DNA from: an uncultured Chitinophagales bacterium
GTDB lineage: Bacteria; Bacteroidota; Bacteroidia; Chitinophagales; JAHDHT01
DNA: 37,568 bases
Direction: 5' to 3'
Assembly: GCA_938023075.1 (NCBI GenBank)
Contig: CALHDG010000083.1
Coordinates: 1 to 37,568, forward strand
Below are positions 6,994-16,800 of this stretch, piece by piece (the stretch's first letter is position 1; every line of letters begins with the position of its first letter). Made by a program: the position numbers and the translations under genes. A model generated the notes under the pieces. That model did not search any database, was not told the origin of the DNA, and worked only from the letters and a program-made list of their open reading frames with translations.

Positions 6994-7083
6994 GGCTACA
7001 AAGCTACAAGCAATAATCAAATTGCGTGAACAAATACATTATTTTTAACACAACTAATTAACAACAAAAACAACTAAGTGGCG

Positions 7084-7091
7084 TACATTTG
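7084..7091 (+). promoter_or_regulatory. -7 element of the six-unit T9SS protein gene
   Basis: TACATTTG followed by C is an exact match to the extended Bacteroidota -7 consensus TAnnTTTGC. It lies 22 bp before the chosen start codon. No convincing -33 element is visible. Confidence 0.55.
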
Positions 7092-7113
7092 CATCTATTA
7101 AATAGATAAAACC

Positions 7114-10100
7114 ATGTCGATTATGAAGTTAGTTCAATTATGCTGCTTAACCTTGCTGCTATTTATTACCTTATGGGCTAATGCCTATCAAGAGCCTTGC
7201 GAAGGAGCTATTCGCTATGCCGATTGGGAAAGTTTAACCGCTTCTGATGAGCCGGTTTTATATTGTTATGATGATTTTGAAAGATTACCAGGCACCTCAA
7301 TCGTTAATCCTATAGAAGGTATAATAATTCCATTTTTTATAAGTACCGATGCCGCTCTGGGAGATGATGATGCAACGTATACGGGGTCAACACTAACAAC
7401 AAGTGCCGGTACAATTTACGATTTTGTTGCCAGCGGAAGAACCAATAACGGCGAAGCAACCAAATATATTCATTTTTTAAACTTATCAGGCGATGATTTT
7501 GATGAAAGTGAGATTGTAGTATCCTTTGCAGATGCCAATGCTAACTGCCAGCATCAACTAACTATAAATGTTGTAGAACATTTGCCAGATGCCGCTGAAG
7601 AGAGCTGTCCAATCCAAAGTTCAGCCTGTGCCTATACCTTTAGAATAGAATATATAGATTGGTCGGTTTTTCTTTTTAAAAATACCCCAACCGCTTATTG
7701 TGCAGAAGAATTGACTAATCTATATCCAGAAGCCAACGGTACTTTTGATGGCGGTCAAACAGATTTAGCAAAGCCTGGTGTGTATATTCCCTTTTCGGTA
7801 AGAAGTAATGCACCAGAAAATTTTTATGAAAATTCAACCTTAAGCATTTCAAATGGAGCTATTTATCGTTCTTCAGAACCACCGCAATTAAATGAAGGAA
7901 GCGGGTCGCCCAGCATATTTTTTATGTATTTAACCGATGCTAATTTAGCAACGGATATGATTACGATATCGTTTGCCGATTCAACCAATACTTGTATGGC
8001 AGAAAAAACAATTAACATCAGCGAGGCTTTGGGAGAAGTGAATCCTTCTACTCAATGTGTTCCCCAAAATTGTGGAGATGCTATGTGTGATGGTATTGAA
8101 AGTTATGCCAATTGTCCAAACGATTGCGATTGTACCGGAAGCCTTCAATTTATTAATTGGCCCTCTTTTACTATGGCAGAAGTTCCGCAAATATATTGCG
8201 CCGAAGAATTAAGTATAGATTCTGTCGGCTTTTTTGGTGGCAATACCGATAGAATGAACCCAGGTTTTTATATTCCATTCATTATCAATACCGAAGCCTT
8301 ACCAAATGAAAGCAATGTTTTTGAAGAGTCTTCCTTAACTACTTCCGCCGGCTTAATTTATAATGCCACTAATCCACCTAGTTTAAATACCGATAGTTTG
8401 GCAAATGCCGGTGTTCACTTTTTATATCTTACCCAAAATCAATTAGAAGAGAATAGTATTCAATTGCGTTTTATTGATAGTTTTGAAAAATGCAGACATG
8501 CAGCTTCCATCAATGTAAACAGTCAACTACCTGAAACGGTGCCGCAATGCGATTGCGTCGGCAGCATTCGTTTTGTAGATTGGGAGGACAAATCAACCAT
8601 TGAGGCACCTAAAACCTATTGCGCAGAAGAACTGGGTGATTTTCCAAATTGGCAAACGAATTTAGATACACCAACCGTTTTTATACCTTTTGTAGTACAA
8701 ACAGGTGCCACTATTGGTATGGATAGTATCACTTATGAAGGCTCATCCTTAAGTGCTTCGGCAGGTACAATCTACAATTCTACTATTCCGCCAACACCAA
8801 GTACCGGTGAGGCACGGGTATTTATCCATTTGTTGTCCATTAGTGCTTTCGATTTAGAAAATGAAACCATTAGTATAAACTTTAGCGATAGCACCAACTC
8901 TTGCATACACGAAATGAGTATTGAGGTTGCCAATGATTTAGAAGACGTAGAAACAGAAAAATGCCTGGATGCGGAATGTGGTAATTCGGTTTGTGAAGCC
9001 ATAGAAAGCTATGTCGATTGTCCAGATGATTGCGAATGTCTGGGCATCATCCGGTTTTTAGAATTAGAAACTTGGCCCTCCTTAGTTTCATCGGATATAC
9101 CAAATGCCTATTGTGTTGAAGAGTTGGTGCCACCCGGGTCTAATGTCGAAACGGATGCCGAAAATCCGGGCGTTTATATTCCGTTCACTATACAATCGCA
9201 AGCTGAAATTGACAGCAATAATGTTTATATTAATAGTAAAATAAATACCAATGTAGGTTCTATTTATGATGTAGAAGTGCCTCCAATAGAAAATGACGAA
9301 ACAGCCAGTTTGGTACATTACTTATTTCTTTCAGTATCTGCTTTAGAAGAAGGTGGCAATGTTATTGATTTAACCTTTAGCAACGAAAATGCTACTTGTG
9401 TGCACGAAACGAGTATTAATCTTACAGAAGATTTGCCCAATTTAGATCCGGTAACGCAATGTTTAGAATTTGTTTGTGGAGATGAGGTTTGCGATGCTGC
9501 GGAAACCTACAGCGAATGCCCGGAAGATTGTCCATGTCTCGGAGCGATTGAGTATATAGATTGGTCAACCTTAACCACTACACCGCAACCCTTGTCGTAT
9601 TGTTATGAAGCTATTGCCGAAGGGATGAACCCTATTGATGCCAACAATCCGGGTATTTTTATTCCGTTTAGAATTAAAACCAATGCTGCTTTAGGAGAAG
9701 ACAGTGTATATACTAACTCCAATTTACAAGCAACTACCGGTGTTATTTACAACAATATAGAAGTGCCAGTAGAAAACGAGGGAACTGGAAGTATCTACGC
9801 ACACATCTTATATATATCAGCCGATGATTGGGAGCGCAACGATTCTACCACTATATCATTTAGTGATGAAAGTGGAGATTGCGTTCACGAAATTACACTT
9901 AATTTCAGCACTGATTTAATTGATAATCCAATTCCCGCTGATTGTTATATGGTTAGTATAGCAAATTATGAAAGTAAGCGTGATTGGTTAACAGTTTATC
10001 CTAATCCTGCCAATGAGTGGTTAACCGTTCAATTGGAACAAGCTTCTTTTGAGTTGGATAGAATTGAACTTTATAATATATTCGGACAAACCGTGCAAAC

Positions 10101-10233
10101 CATTAATCCCGTAAATTTACAATCATTTACTTCATATAAATTCAATATAGAAAGCCTCAGCAAAGGCACTTATTTTATAGCGGCTTATAATAAAAATGGG
10201 GAGGTGGTAGCTAAGCGTTTTGTTAAAGAATAA
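7114..10233 (+). CDS. large T9SS-secreted protein of six related units
   Basis: A 1039-residue secreted protein. A signal peptide (MKLVQLCCLTLLLFITLWANA; the ATG at 7123 is an alternative start) is followed by six diverged units beginning near residues 29, 172, 340, 480, 640 and 806. Each opens with a C-x-G-x-IxF-x-DW type segment, then YCAEEL, GxYIPF, SSLxxSxGxIY and a closing Cys-His strand. Some units are joined by Cys-rich linkers of pattern CGD-xxCDxxE-x4-CPxDC, about 20 residues, possibly Ca-binding or disulfide-knotted. The last about 75 residues are a T9SS type A sorting domain (VYPNPANEWLTV; GTYFIAAYNKNGE). I do not recognise the repeat unit. A surface-exposed adhesin or structural protein is the likely role. 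Confidence 0.8.
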   Translation: MSIMKLVQLCCLTLLLFITLWANAYQEPCEGAIRYADWESLTASDEPVLYCYDDFERLPGTSIVNPIEGIIIPFFISTDAALGDDDATYTGSTLTTSAGTIYDFVASGRTNNGEATKYIHFLNLSGDDFDESEIVVSFADANANCQHQLTINVVEHLPDAAEESCPIQSSACAYTFRIEYIDWSVFLFKNTPTAYCAEELTNLYPEANGTFDGGQTDLAKPGVYIPFSVRSNAPENFYENSTLSISNGAIYRSSEPPQLNEGSGSPSIFFMYLTDANLATDMITISFADSTNTCMAEKTINISEALGEVNPSTQCVPQNCGDAMCDGIESYANCPNDCDCTGSLQFINWPSFTMAEVPQIYCAEELSIDSVGFFGGNTDRMNPGFYIPFIINTEALPNESNVFEESSLTTSAGLIYNATNPPSLNTDSLANAGVHFLYLTQNQLEENSIQLRFIDSFEKCRHAASINVNSQLPETVPQCDCVGSIRFVDWEDKSTIEAPKTYCAEELGDFPNWQTNLDTPTVFIPFVVQTGATIGMDSITYEGSSLSASAGTIYNSTIPPTPSTGEARVFIHLLSISAFDLENETISINFSDSTNSCIHEMSIEVANDLEDVETEKCLDAECGNSVCEAIESYVDCPDDCECLGIIRFLELETWPSLVSSDIPNAYCVEELVPPGSNVETDAENPGVYIPFTIQSQAEIDSNNVYINSKINTNVGSIYDVEVPPIENDETASLVHYLFLSVSALEEGGNVIDLTFSNENATCVHETSINLTEDLPNLDPVTQCLEFVCGDEVCDAAETYSECPEDCPCLGAIEYIDWSTLTTTPQPLSYCYEAIAEGMNPIDANNPGIFIPFRIKTNAALGEDSVYTNSNLQATTGVIYNNIEVPVENEGTGSIYAHILYISADDWERNDSTTISFSDESGDCVHEITLNFSTDLIDNPIPADCYMVSIANYESKRDWLTVYPNPANEWLTVQLEQASFELDRIELYNIFGQTVQTINPVNLQSFTSYKFNIESLSKGTYFIAAYNKNGEVVAKRFVKE

Positions 10234-10280
10234 CAAATTAATAATAGGAATACGCGCTTCATGTGAAATTTATATTGTAC

Positions 10281-10435
10281 AAGTTCCAGAGGAACGGCAA
10301 CTTGGTAGCAAAAGTTAACAGAAAAGAGAGAACTGCAGCGCAGTGACACCTATCAGTTCGTAGTCAAAGTGTCGCTCCTCTGGAGCTTAATCTTTTTGTT
10401 ACGTATCTGCTACCAAAATTTTACTCCGCTGGAGT
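10281..10435. repeat. composite palindromic repeat, copy 2
   Basis: The left end (AAGTTCCAGAGGAACGGCA) is inverted at 10369-10388 (ends GCTCCTCTGGAGCTT). A second nested pair joins TTGGTAGCA (about 10303) to TGCTACCAA (about 10409), and the right end has an ACTCC-GCT-GGAGT hairpin. The internal part 10331-10386 resembles the fragment at 3329-3380. The pattern suggests a non-autonomous palindromic element. Confidence 0.6.
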
Positions 10436-10497
10436 TTGTTTTAATTGTTGAAAAAGATCCACTACAAATTTAATGGAGCTACTTCTATCAACAATTT

Positions 10498-10607
10498 AAC
10501 TATCTCGAACTTTTTTCTTATGAAAAGCCAACCTATCGAAGTGTTAGTAGAGAATATTCCGGTTGAACTTTATATTGATTTTATATGATTTCCATTAAGT
10601 GTTAGTA
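10498..10607. repeat. dispersed repeat family D, copy 1
   Basis: It shares an opening segment of about 50 bp with 21158-21291: AACTA-C-CGA-CTTTTT, then GAAAAGCC-ACCTA-CGAAGT, ending in a GTA. A second shared part contains TCCGG and TTTCCATTAA. The second copy carries extra bases in the middle. Confidence 0.5.
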
Positions 10608-10741
10608 GGAACCATTTTCTCCTCATTCCATAAAAAATTGGTAGGACTTTTTTTTGCAAGAATTAAATTGACCTTATCACTCCAGCACACGATATCATTA
10701 GTCTATATTTTTCGCGCTGTAACTACGTTTCAAGTAATAGA

Positions 10742-11395
10742 ATGATGCAGGATAAAAATCTTAAGACTTTTATAGTCATCTTCATCTTGAACACGTTTTC
10801 AGCTATAATATTAGCGCAAGATGAATACCCACCTAAAAAATATAGCATACAGCTCACTAACGGAATTGCAAAGACTTTTCATTATAACGACCCGGTAAGT
10901 ATATCGGCGTGTACTGAAGGATGTCCAGCAGATGAACAAAAAGCAAGTATCGGCACTATTATCGACTTACATGTTTATCGTACATTCAACTCAAAAAATA
11001 GCTTCAAATTAGGTATAGGTTTTTCAGAATAGGTTTTTTGGGAACGTGGACTGAGTTTCTTGCCTACTACAACGTATGTTATTGTTTTGGAAAAAAGATA
11101 TTTCAATTTTTCTGCTGGTTACAGACGTGTTTTTGGGCATCAAAAATTATTCTCGCCATTTATAGAAGCCACATTATATGGCGAAATATATACAAGTGAT
11201 AACTATATATTGAAAAGATTAGGGGCTGCAATTGCACCTCAAATTGGAACCATTGTTAATTTTTCCAACAAAGTATATGGTGTCATTCAAGTATTTTATA
11301 AATCTGGAGTTTTAAGGTACAATTCAAAAAGATTAAGAAAAGCATATATACCTTACGCTTATGGAATTCAAATTGGGGTTGGGTTTAATTTATAA
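10742..11395 (+). pseudogene. outer-membrane beta-barrel protein interrupted by in-frame TAG
   Basis: Two open stretches (10742-11032 and 11033-11395) lie in the same reading frame, separated only by a TAG at 11030-11032. Read through, they give one protein of about 217 residues: signal peptide (FIVIFILNTFSAIILAQ), a Cys-containing segment (ACTEGCPADEQ), and then beta-barrel strands (SFKLGIGFSE-stop-VFWERGLSF; YFNFSAGYRRVFG; YGIQIGVGFNL) with a strand-like C-terminus. The downstream part has no ATG near its beginning, only a TTG. It is most simply a nonsense mutation in a porin-like outer-membrane protein gene, or a sequencing error. A stop readthrough is less likely. Confidence 0.7.
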
Positions 11396-11462
11396 ATCTA
11401 TCTTTGTTTTAAAGTACTTTTTAAAACTGTTCCACCGGTAGCTATATATAAATTTTTGCGAA

Positions 11463-11478
11463 AAACAATTAATTGTTT
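11463..11478. promoter_or_regulatory. perfect 16-bp palindrome upstream of the asparaginase gene
   Basis: AAACAATTAATTGTTT is a perfect palindrome ending 14 bp before the start codon. It could be an operator for a dimeric regulator, but in AT-rich DNA a palindrome of this length may also occur by chance. Confidence 0.3.
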
Positions 11479-11492
11479 ACTTTTAGTAAGAA

Positions 11493-12473
11493 ATGAAAAT
11501 TAAAAGAAGACAATTCATCAAAAAAACAGCAGCACTTGCAAGCGTCTATCCCGTTTCTGCCATAGCGGATAGTTCTGTTATCTCACAAAAAAAATCCTAC
11601 AAAAAAAAGAGAGCAATAGTGATTAGTACCTGGCAACACGGTATTCCTGCAAATGAAACGGCATGGAAAATATTAAAAAATGGAGGCAAAGCCATTGATG
11701 CCGTAGAGCAAGGGGTACGCGTTGTAGAAAGCGACCCCAAATCGATGTCGGTAGGTTTAGGAGGCAGACCCGATAGAGATGGCAACGTTACTTTAGATGC
11801 ATGCATTATGAACGAACATGGCGATGCCGGTTCCGTTTGTTTTTTACAGCATATTGAAAACCCCATTTCCGTTGCCCGTAAAGTGATGGAAGAGACGCCT
11901 CACGTAATGCTTGCCGGCAAAGGAGCCCTTCAATTTGCTTTGGCAAATGGTTTTGAAAAGCAAAATTTGCTAACCGACCAAGCAAAAAAAGATTGGCAAA
12001 ACTGGTTGAAAGAAAATAGGTATACGGTACCCATAAATATTGAAAATCACGATACTATTGGCACTTTAGCTTTAGATCAACACGGCGATTTAAGTGGAGC
12101 TTGCACCACTAGCGGATTAGCTTATAAAATGCACGGCAGAGTTGGCGATTCTCCAATCATCGGTGCCGGACTATATGTAGATAATGAAGTAGGGGCAGCA
12201 ACCGCAACGGGTATGGGTGAGTTGGTGATGAAAACCTTAGGTTCTTTTTTAGTAGTAGAACTTATGCGACAAGGCGCAAGCGCGCAAGCAGCCTGCGAAG
12301 AAGCTGTAGGACGAATTGTAAAAAAATTAGCCTACAAAAATATGCAAGTAGGTTATTTGGCAATTGATAAAAAAGGAAATCACGGGGCTTACTGCATACA
12401 TCCCGGTTTTAACTATGCCTTAACACGTAAAGGTAAAACGAAGATGATTGACTGCGCATCTTTCAAAAAATAG
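11493..12473 (+). CDS. Tat-exported N4-(beta-N-acetylglucosaminyl)-L-asparaginase (glycosylasparaginase)
   Basis: A 326-residue Ntn-hydrolase that cleaves the GlcNAc-Asn bond of N-linked glycopeptides. It begins with a twin-arginine signal (KRRQFIKKTAALAS), so it is exported folded. The autoprocessing site is visible in NHDTIGTLALD, where Asp187-Thr188 is cut to give the beta-subunit with catalytic N-terminal Thr188. Family motifs GRVGDSPIIGAGLYVDN and ATATGMGE (oxyanion and substrate contacts) are present, as is GGKAIDAVEQGV near the start. The length is normal. It stands alone and converges with the phospholipase gene 17 bp away. A role in scavenging glycoproteins is inferred. Confidence 0.93.
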   Translation: MKIKRRQFIKKTAALASVYPVSAIADSSVISQKKSYKKKRAIVISTWQHGIPANETAWKILKNGGKAIDAVEQGVRVVESDPKSMSVGLGGRPDRDGNVTLDACIMNEHGDAGSVCFLQHIENPISVARKVMEETPHVMLAGKGALQFALANGFEKQNLLTDQAKKDWQNWLKENRYTVPINIENHDTIGTLALDQHGDLSGACTTSGLAYKMHGRVGDSPIIGAGLYVDNEVGAATATGMGELVMKTLGSFLVVELMRQGASAQAACEEAVGRIVKKLAYKNMQVGYLAIDKKGNHGAYCIHPGFNYALTRKGKTKMIDCASFKK

Positions 12474-12490
12474 GAATTATACCAATAAAC

Positions 12491-13393
12491 CTACCTCCAA
12501 ACAATTAAGGATAAACCTAAACCAACGGTGGTTTGAAAATGATTAAAATCGATCATACTTTCGCCATAACCGTGGTATACTTGAGCATGTAATTTTAGAT
12601 AGTTGTATATTTTTAACGCATAATCAATTTCAACACCACCACCTTGTAAATCTTTAAATTTTAAAGAATGTCTGGCAATAGTACTTATACTATGTCTGCC
12701 ATAGTTGTATGCAAGCATAATTTCTCCTCTTCCAACAAAATTTTCTATTCCAGGATTATCATCCACTTCCATAGGTTCTTGAATACGCCACCAAGGTCGT
12801 AAAACTATATTTAAGTTAGCGGTTTCTAATCCGGCTTCTAAAAATACTCTGTTCCAACTTCGCGAATGTGGGTTTGATCTTCCATTACTCTGATGATTAA
12901 TTCCAATGCCGGCGTATACACCCGCTAAACCAAAAATTTTATATCGGGTTGGAATAACGAACAAGGCTTCCGGCTCATAGTTGGTTTCTCTAAATGGTCT
13001 AGACAATTGCGCGTTATATACTTGCCACCTTGAAGTTTGCGTATAGCGTATCCAAAGGTCGCCGCCTAATTGCTCTCCTAAAACATTGTGTGCCACTTTA
13101 ATTTTGGTGCTAAATTGAAATTTTAGTTCCACATTATTTAAATCAGCCGGCATGGCAGGTGGTTTGGGTTGTGTTTCACTAAACGGATTTTGATTAATAT
13201 GATTAGTGTAATTTCCAAAAAGTACATATACCGGCTTGTAGGGGCTCAAACTAAAAAGCTTGGTGCTACATCGCAACGAATCACTCATTTCCATACGATT
13301 TGACAAACAATTTTCATCAGAAAATGATTGTGCAAAAACACATACATAGGTTGCTAATAACAACAAAAGGCAAAAGTTAACTTTAAGCATCAT
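12491..13393 (-). CDS. pldA: outer-membrane phospholipase A (PldA/OMPLA)
   Basis: A 300-residue outer-membrane phospholipase that hydrolyses acyl chains of phospholipids in the outer leaflet. It has a signal peptide (VNFCLLLLLATYVCVFAQ). The catalytic signature GINHQSNG gives His167 and Ser169; Asn181 in HSRSWNR is the third member of the His-Ser-Asn triad, all as in the family. The rest is a 12-strand-type barrel, ending LSLIVWR. The enzyme is usually dormant and activated by dimerisation when membrane asymmetry is lost. It converges with the glycosylasparaginase gene. Confidence 0.93.
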   Translation of the reverse strand: MMLKVNFCLLLLLATYVCVFAQSFSDENCLSNRMEMSDSLRCSTKLFSLSPYKPVYVLFGNYTNHINQNPFSETQPKPPAMPADLNNVELKFQFSTKIKVAHNVLGEQLGGDLWIRYTQTSRWQVYNAQLSRPFRETNYEPEALFVIPTRYKIFGLAGVYAGIGINHQSNGRSNPHSRSWNRVFLEAGLETANLNIVLRPWWRIQEPMEVDDNPGIENFVGRGEIMLAYNYGRHSISTIARHSLKFKDLQGGGVEIDYALKIYNYLKLHAQVYHGYGESMIDFNHFQTTVGLGLSLIVWR

Positions 13394-13821
13394 AATTTTT
13401 TTGAACTATCTCTAACAACAAAATAAAGTACAAGCAATTCAATTTGTTTTTGTAGACGGTAAAAATTAAATTTGCCACATATAATTCAAACAAATAACTA
13501 TAGCGAACAACTTGTAAAGTATAAAAAGAACAATTGCATAAAAATTAATAATGTTTGACAAACAATTTTACAGAATACGCATAATACGAAAAACTCATTT
13601 ATTCAGTCCATAAACGCAACCATTTAAAATTAAAATACGTCTTTAGTTCGATATTGCACAGTCACAACACATAATTTAATTCATTTGTTATTAATGGAGC
13701 CTTATTAAATTTCAATCCTACAGGACTGTAAATCCACACATATAGTATATTATTTAATTATTTTTATCATATGGGGCGTTTGCCCTATTAAAACTTTTTT
13801 GAATCAACAACTTAATTTTTT
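13394..13821. other. AT-rich upstream region of the giant adhesin gene
   Basis: This is a 428-bp gap between divergent genes. The only structure I see is a short hairpin at 13771-13788 near the adhesin start. No gene and no clear TAnnTTTG element close to either start codon are visible. Confidence 0.5.
13771..13788 (+). promoter_or_regulatory. leader hairpin before the adhesin gene
   Basis: ATGGGGC-GTTT-GCCCTAT can form a 7-bp stem (one G-T pair) with a 4-nt loop. It ends 33 bp before the start codon and is followed by an A/T tract including six T. It is the only GC-rich patch in a very AT-rich leader. It could be an attenuator, an mRNA-stability hairpin or a terminator of upstream transcription. 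Confidence 0.35.
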
Positions 13822-16800
13822 ATGAAGACAAAATTACTACGTCAAAATTTAACTAAAACAAAGCAACAACTAATGGGCGCAATCAGTCTGTTTTGTTTGC
13901 TTTCAACTTTATGTATGGGACAAGCAAGCATTAACTGTCCTGATGCGATTTTAGATTTTTCGCAAAGTGGTTACCATTGGGCGGCAAATCAAACTAATGG
14001 CGATTTTACCGTTGAAGATCAACAATTTCATGTAAGCATTGAAGATCAAGATGGAATTCTACAAGATGTACAGGAAGCGGGAGCCGGTTTACTGATCGGT
14101 ACAGACCCGAACACAGTAGATGATTATGTTTCTGTAATTTACCAATTATCTCAATCTACTAGTAATGTTCAATTTACGATTAGAGATTTAGACTACAAGA
14201 ACTATGGTTATCATAGTTCAAATCAACAAGAAGCTGTTTGTGTGTATGGCTATTGCCGAGGTGAAATTGTATATCCTCATATTACCAGCTTGGATGGTCG
14301 CGTGCATATTTCAGAAAATTGTGCCGAAGCAACACAAAACTCTAACAAAGGGCATGAGGAAAGCATCCAAATTACTTTTACCGAATGTATTGATAAAATT
14401 GAAATTCAATATGGTACAGGCAATAACTCACCAGTACATAACCCAACCTATGGTAAAATTTATATCGGTGAAGTTGGTGGTATTTTAGCATCTACCTGCA
14501 ACAATAATTGCACAAGTTGTGAAGATCCTTGTGTAGATGCAGCTTTAGATTTTTCTGAGCATGGCTATGATTGGCATGCCAACAGTACTTCTGCAGTGTA
14601 CACTGTAGAAGATCAAACCATTCAAATTTCGGTGGAAGACCCAGATGGCATTTTAGAAGATACCAGTGAAGAGGGTGCTTCAATACAAATAGGTATAGAC
14701 CCACATACCGTTGATGATGTAGTAAACATCAGATATGAATTAAGCGAAACCAGTGACTTGGTTGAATTTATTATCAGAGATTTAGACTACAAGCATTATG
14801 GTGCGCATCGTTCAAACCAACAAGAACAAGTATGTGTTTTTGGATATAGAAATGGGGAGGAAGTTCTACCAATAATTTCATTGATAGAAGGTAGTGTGAA
14901 AATTGAAGATAATTGTGCTATTGCCATGGATGATTCCAGAAATGGGAAAGACGAAAGCATTAAAATTCGCTTTGATGAGTGCATAGACGAGGTGTTAATT
15001 ATTTATGGTAACGGACCAGATACACCGGTTTCTAATCCAACCTATTCTAAAATTTATATTGGAGACGAGTTTGGTTTTTTTGCCGGATACTGCGAAGACA
15101 CTTGTATTGATTGCCAGTTAGTAGTATATGCCGGTGAAGATCAATCTATCTGCTCTAATGGAGCTATCGAACTTTCCGCCTCTGCTGTTGGATTTTCATC
15201 ATGTGGAGGTCAACCGGCTGAGGTAACTTATTTGTGGTCTACAAGAGAAACAACTCCAATTATTTCTGTTCAAGAATCCGGAACCTATACTGTTACCGTT
15301 ACAGATTGCAATGGTTGCCAAGCCAGCAATGAAGTAAACATAAGCATTACACCAGACCCAGATGCCAATGCAGGCGATGATGTATTAATTTGCGAAGGAG
15401 AAACCGTAGCATTAACAGCAACAGGTGGTTTAGAATATACTTGGAGTAATGGTGAAACTGGGGCAACTATTAACGTTAGCCCAAACACCACAACAAATTA
15501 TACCGTTACCGTTAGTAATGGCAATGGTTGTGAAGCAAGTGATGAAGTAACCGTTACAGTTGCCGAAAACCCAATTACTAATGCTGGAGATGATGTGGCA
15601 ATTTGTGCCGGCGGAACAATTGATTTAACTGCCACCGGTGGCGGCAGCTATGTATGGGATAACGGGGCGACGGAAGCCGTAATTAATGTTCAACCTATAG
15701 AAACCACTACTTACTCAGTTATGGTTACCAGCAATGATGGGTGTTTAGGTACCGATGAAGTGACGGTTACCGTTAATCCTAACCCGGAAGTTACGGTAGA
15801 GAGCCTTGCCATATGCGAAGGTCAAGAAGCTACTTTATCTGCAAATAGCATAGCTGTTGGAGCGGTAGATTTTGTTTGGAACAACGGAGAAACCACACCA
15901 GACATTAGTGGTAGACCAGCAATAACAACCGAATATTCAGTAACGATTACAGATGCAAATGGTTGTACAGGAAATGCTTCAGCAACCGTTACCGTTAATC
16001 CAAATCCGGTGGTAACCGTTGAAAACGTAGTAATCTGTGAAGGTCAAACAGCAAATTTATCTGCAACGGGTTTTGCTATTGGAGCAGCAGATTTTTCTTG
16101 GGATAATGGAGAATCCTCACAAGATATTGCAGTAAATCCATCTGAAACAACAGATTATATGGTAACCATTACAGATACGAATGCTTGCAATGGATCTGCC
16201 ACTGCCACCGTTACGGTCAATCCAAATCCTGCAATAACTGTAAATGATGCTGTTATTTGTTTAGGGGATGATGCAAGCTTAATTGCCGAAGGTGGAGAAA
16301 CATATAGTTGGGATGCTGGTTTTGACGGACCGGAGATTACAATCTCACCAGAAACCAGCACACCCTACATAGTAACCGGTACAGATGCCAATGGTTGCAG
16401 CAGTACTGCAGTAGCGAATGTTACAGTTAATACCAATCCACTTGCTTCTGTTGATGATGCCGTTATTTGTGAGGGAGCATCTGTAACCTTAAATGCATTT
16501 GGCGGTACAACCTATGCATGGGCAAGTGGAGAAACTACTGCTAATATAATGGTAAGCCCAGGTTTAACAACTGATTATACCGTTACCGTTACCGATAATA
16601 ATGGTTGTACGGATACGGCTATTGCTACCGTTACGGTCAATCCAAATCCTGCAATAACTGTAAATGATGCTGTTATTTGTGTTGGAGATGATGCAACCTT
16701 AACCGCCGAAGGTGGAGTAACGTATAGTTGGGAACCTGTGTTTAGTGGACAAGTAATCACTGTATCTCCTAATATGAGTGCCACTTATATGGTTACTGGT

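Larger units (their letters stand above)
10234..10741. other. intergenic region with two repeat elements
   Basis: This 508-bp gap contains the composite palindromic repeat 10281-10435 and one member of a second dispersed family (10498-10607). No gene is visible. Confidence 0.65.

Noticed and set aside
11060-11395. Separate 111-aa gene starting at a TTG
   Set aside because: Same frame as the upstream open stretch, with no real start; it is the second half of the interrupted barrel gene.
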